Shown here: positions 62,171 through 64,000 of the stretch, piece after piece
Numbering within the stretch: the stretch's first letter is position 1
Layout: each line of letters starts with the position of its first letter
NCBI RefSeq assembly: GCF_920984665.1
Contig: NZ_CAKLBP010000002.1
Location: 372,001 to 436,000 of the forward strand
From: Pedobacter sp. Leaf170
GTDB lineage: Bacteria > Bacteroidota > Bacteroidia > Sphingobacteriales > Sphingobacteriaceae
DNA length: 64,000 nt
Reading direction: 5' to 3'
Translations under genes and position numbers: made by a program
The notes under the pieces: generated by a model
Told to the model about the DNA's origin: nothing
The model's database searches: none
The model's input: only the letters and a program-made list of their open reading frames with translations

Positions 62171-64000
62171 TTATTTAAATAGGATGGCAATTAAACTCAC
62201 AATACCGGTAAGTGCCGAGGCAATGGTTGTAATTTCTGCAAAGCCTAATTTATTTTTTCCTGATTTTTCTGGGACAACGATTTGGCTACCTGCCGTTACT
62301 TTTGGGTAATTTTTGATAAATAAGAATGTTTTAACGGGTGCATTAATGCCATTTGGATATTTAATGTATGCGCCTTTTAATCTTGCGTTTTCTGTTATTC
62401 CGCCTGCTGCATCAACATAATATTTAAAGTTAGAATTTGCATAGCGTAATAACTGTGGATTATTAACCGAACCAATAACCTCTACAAATGGTTCATTTTT
62501 AGGAATAAATAAACTGTCGCCTGGCATTAAAATCGTTGCATCTGCACTTTGTCTTTTGCGCTTTCCGGTCAGGTCCATATCAACACGTACACCATTACGA
62601 TAAACCTGTATGTTTTCTATCGAACCTAATGGTGTTACACCACCAGCTCTTTTTATAAATTCCATACCGGTTTCATCCCGTCTTTGTTGTGCATAATCTC
62701 CAGGGAATAAAACCTCTCCACGGATTTTGACATTACCTATCGAACGATAATTTACCAATCTTGGTACATAAATATAATCCAGAGGCTCCAGTAAAAATTT
62801 ACCATCATTCGATGATAAAGCAGAATCTAAACTGAGCGTAATGATTTTAACCAATTGATTGGATAAGGTATCAGAAGTATCTTTTATTAATCTGGAAATT
62901 TCTATACGGTGATTTGCTGCGTCGTTCGTAAAACCATTTGCCATGTTTACCACATCGGCAACGCTCATTCCTTTTCTATATTGAAATGAGCCGGGTGCTT
63001 TTACATATCCACCTATGCTGATAGATGACTCATCTCTTAAGCTTTTTGTTGAGGTTACAAATACCGAATCTTCCCGCATGAGCATGATATCATTTTCTTT
63101 TCCTGCCATTACATTGCCAAGGTTAAAGGATATCATTTCTTTTTCTAAATCGGGTTTAATACGTTTGATATATCCATTTCCCAAAGCTGCATCTTCGCGT
63201 AAGCCATCAGCTTTAGCAATTAAGGTTTTTAAGCTTAAACCCTGGCTTAATTCAAAAGTTCCAGGTCTGTAAACCGCACCTTCTATCACAACCCTGTTCG
63301 CAAACCGTTCCAATATTGCACCGAAATATACTGAATCCGCATTTTTTAGGGTGTAACGGTCAAACATATCCGAAGAGATATCTTTTACACTTCTTTCTTT
63401 ATCACCAACCTGTGTAACCTTCGACATGCCTCTATAGGCCAAATCGCTAAAGCCACCTGCATAAGTAATCAGGTCGTTCAAGGTTTCAGAAGTTTTTAGT
63501 TCATAGATGCCCGGTCTTTTAACAGAACCATCAATTGCTACCCTGGTGGTATAAACCGGTATTCTGATTACATCCTGATCGCGTAAGCTTACATTATCTG
63601 TTTGTATACCTTTTTGAAGGAAGTTATAGAGATCGACAACCTGAATCACCCTGTTGTTTCTTATTAATTCTATTTTACGCAATGAACCGCGATAGGTTGG
63701 TCCGCCACTTTGGTAAAGTGCATTAAATAAAGTTGATAAAGATGAAACGGTATAAGTTCCAGGTGTAGCAACGTCGCCAATTATGGTTACCCTTATACTT
63801 CTTACTGTACCTAAATTAACGGTTAGTTTGGTTTGGCCTGAAGCTAGTGCAGGATAAGCTTTAACCATTTTTGAGCGGATTTGTGCGGTTGCCTGTTCAA
63901 TACTTAAGCCATTTACATACACTAAACCTGCGTAGGGGATTTTTACATTCCCTTCAGGTGAAACCTTTGCATTGGTGGTGCTTTCATTTAAACCGGTTAA
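62171..64000 (-). CDS. Outer-membrane polysaccharide export protein with SLBB repeats, copy 2, cut by the window edge
   Basis: The frame is open to the right edge at 64000, so the N-terminus is missing; 609 residues are visible. The first visible residues, ending KVSPEGNVKIPYAGLVYVNG, belong to the Poly_export domain, followed by at least five SLBB units (VTIIGDVATPGTY, VAIDGSVKRPGIY, VVIEGAVYRPGTF, ISIGGYVKAPGSF, VKIRGEVLFPGDY) and a C-terminal helix. It lacks the charged insertion of the copy at 33100. A GTG at 63922 should not be taken as the start. It is followed by the Wzz-type gene four bases later. Confidence 0.88.
   Translation of the reverse strand, partial: LTGLNESTTNAKVSPEGNVKIPYAGLVYVNGLSIEQATAQIRSKMVKAYPALASGQTKLTVNLGTVRSIRVTIIGDVATPGTYTVSSLSTLFNALYQSGGPTYRGSLRKIELIRNNRVIQVVDLYNFLQKGIQTDNVSLRDQDVIRIPVYTTRVAIDGSVKRPGIYELKTSETLNDLITYAGGFSDLAYRGMSKVTQVGDKERSVKDISSDMFDRYTLKNADSVYFGAILERFANRVVIEGAVYRPGTFELSQGLSLKTLIAKADGLREDAALGNGYIKRIKPDLEKEMISFNLGNVMAGKENDIMLMREDSVFVTSTKSLRDESSISIGGYVKAPGSFQYRKGMSVADVVNMANGFTNDAANHRIEISRLIKDTSDTLSNQLVKIITLSLDSALSSNDGKFLLEPLDYIYVPRLVNYRSIGNVKIRGEVLFPGDYAQQRRDETGMEFIKRAGGVTPLGSIENIQVYRNGVRVDMDLTGKRKRQSADATILMPGDSLFIPKNEPFVEVIGSVNNPQLLRYANSNFKYYVDAAGGITENARLKGAYIKYPNGINAPVKTFLFIKNYPKVTAGSQIVVPEKSGKNKLGFAEITTIASALTGIVSLIAILFK

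Noticed and set aside
63922..63924. GTG at 63922 as the start of the second SLBB protein
   Set aside because: The same frame continues to the window edge with residues that belong to the Poly_export domain; the gene is simply cut.

Overview
The window looks like chromosome of a low-GC member of the Bacteroidota, most likely family Sphingobacteriaceae (Pedobacter or a close relative). This is inferred from gene content and not from a search. The support is: many protein families largely confined to this phylum (DUF2480, DUF3108, DUF3109, DUF4834, DUF6427, DUF6702 and Wzi-type capsule proteins), -7 elements of the phylum type TAnnTTTG, few Shine-Dalgarno sequences, and phylum-type lipoproteins.

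Bases 1-26342 are mostly housekeeping genes in short transcription units. They include a repeat-bearing lipoprotein, a DinB-fold protein, a YjjG-type nucleotidase, uracil phosphoribosyltransferase, a GH172-type glycosidase, a polysaccharide deacetylase homologue that seems to have lost its catalytic residues, and a DUF6702/HupE/M1 peptidase group. These are followed by uvrB with ywbE, a GbsR/MarR regulator, a large YfhO membrane protein, an LpxH-like hydrolase with a glycosyltransferase, and then coaX, an outer-membrane protein, lptC and a PpiD-like chaperone. The segment ends with three conserved proteins of unknown function. Several units end in clear intrinsic terminators.

Bases 26601 to the right edge form one large surface-polysaccharide region. 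It starts with rfbBCDA (dTDP-L-rhamnose). After a 0.6 kb hairpin-rich gap come a UDP-sugar 6-dehydrogenase, GDP-mannose 4,6-dehydratase and an outer-membrane/inner-membrane export pair (SLBB protein and Wzz). A five-gene nucleotide-sugar cassette follows (CapE-like dehydratase, two DegT-type proteins, GNAT acetyltransferase, FAD mutase-like protein). Next are the Wzx flippase, four glycosyltransferases, the EpsG-type Wzy polymerase and a hexapeptide acyltransferase, then a WbpV-like reductase, a second gmd, fcl, manC, a WbpL/WecA-like sugar-phosphate transferase and a WbpM-like dehydratase. A lipoprotein and two tandem Wzi proteins follow. A second SLBB/Wzz pair, on the minus strand, runs off the right edge.

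Together these genes describe a Wzx/Wzy-dependent O-antigen or capsule. The first sugar is probably a 6-deoxy-N-acetylhexosamine (QuiNAc or FucNAc type) made by the WbpM- and WbpV-like enzymes and placed on lipid by the WbpL-like enzyme. Rhamnose, fucose, a uronic acid and an unidentified amino sugar are further candidate residues. The least conventional part is the cassette at 36893-41885. A CapE-type dehydratase sits there without its usual CapF/CapG partners, next to a pair of adjacent aminotransferase paralogues. The second paralogue has arginine where the PLP-binding lysine should be. No tRNA, rRNA, CRISPR array, transposase or restriction system was seen.
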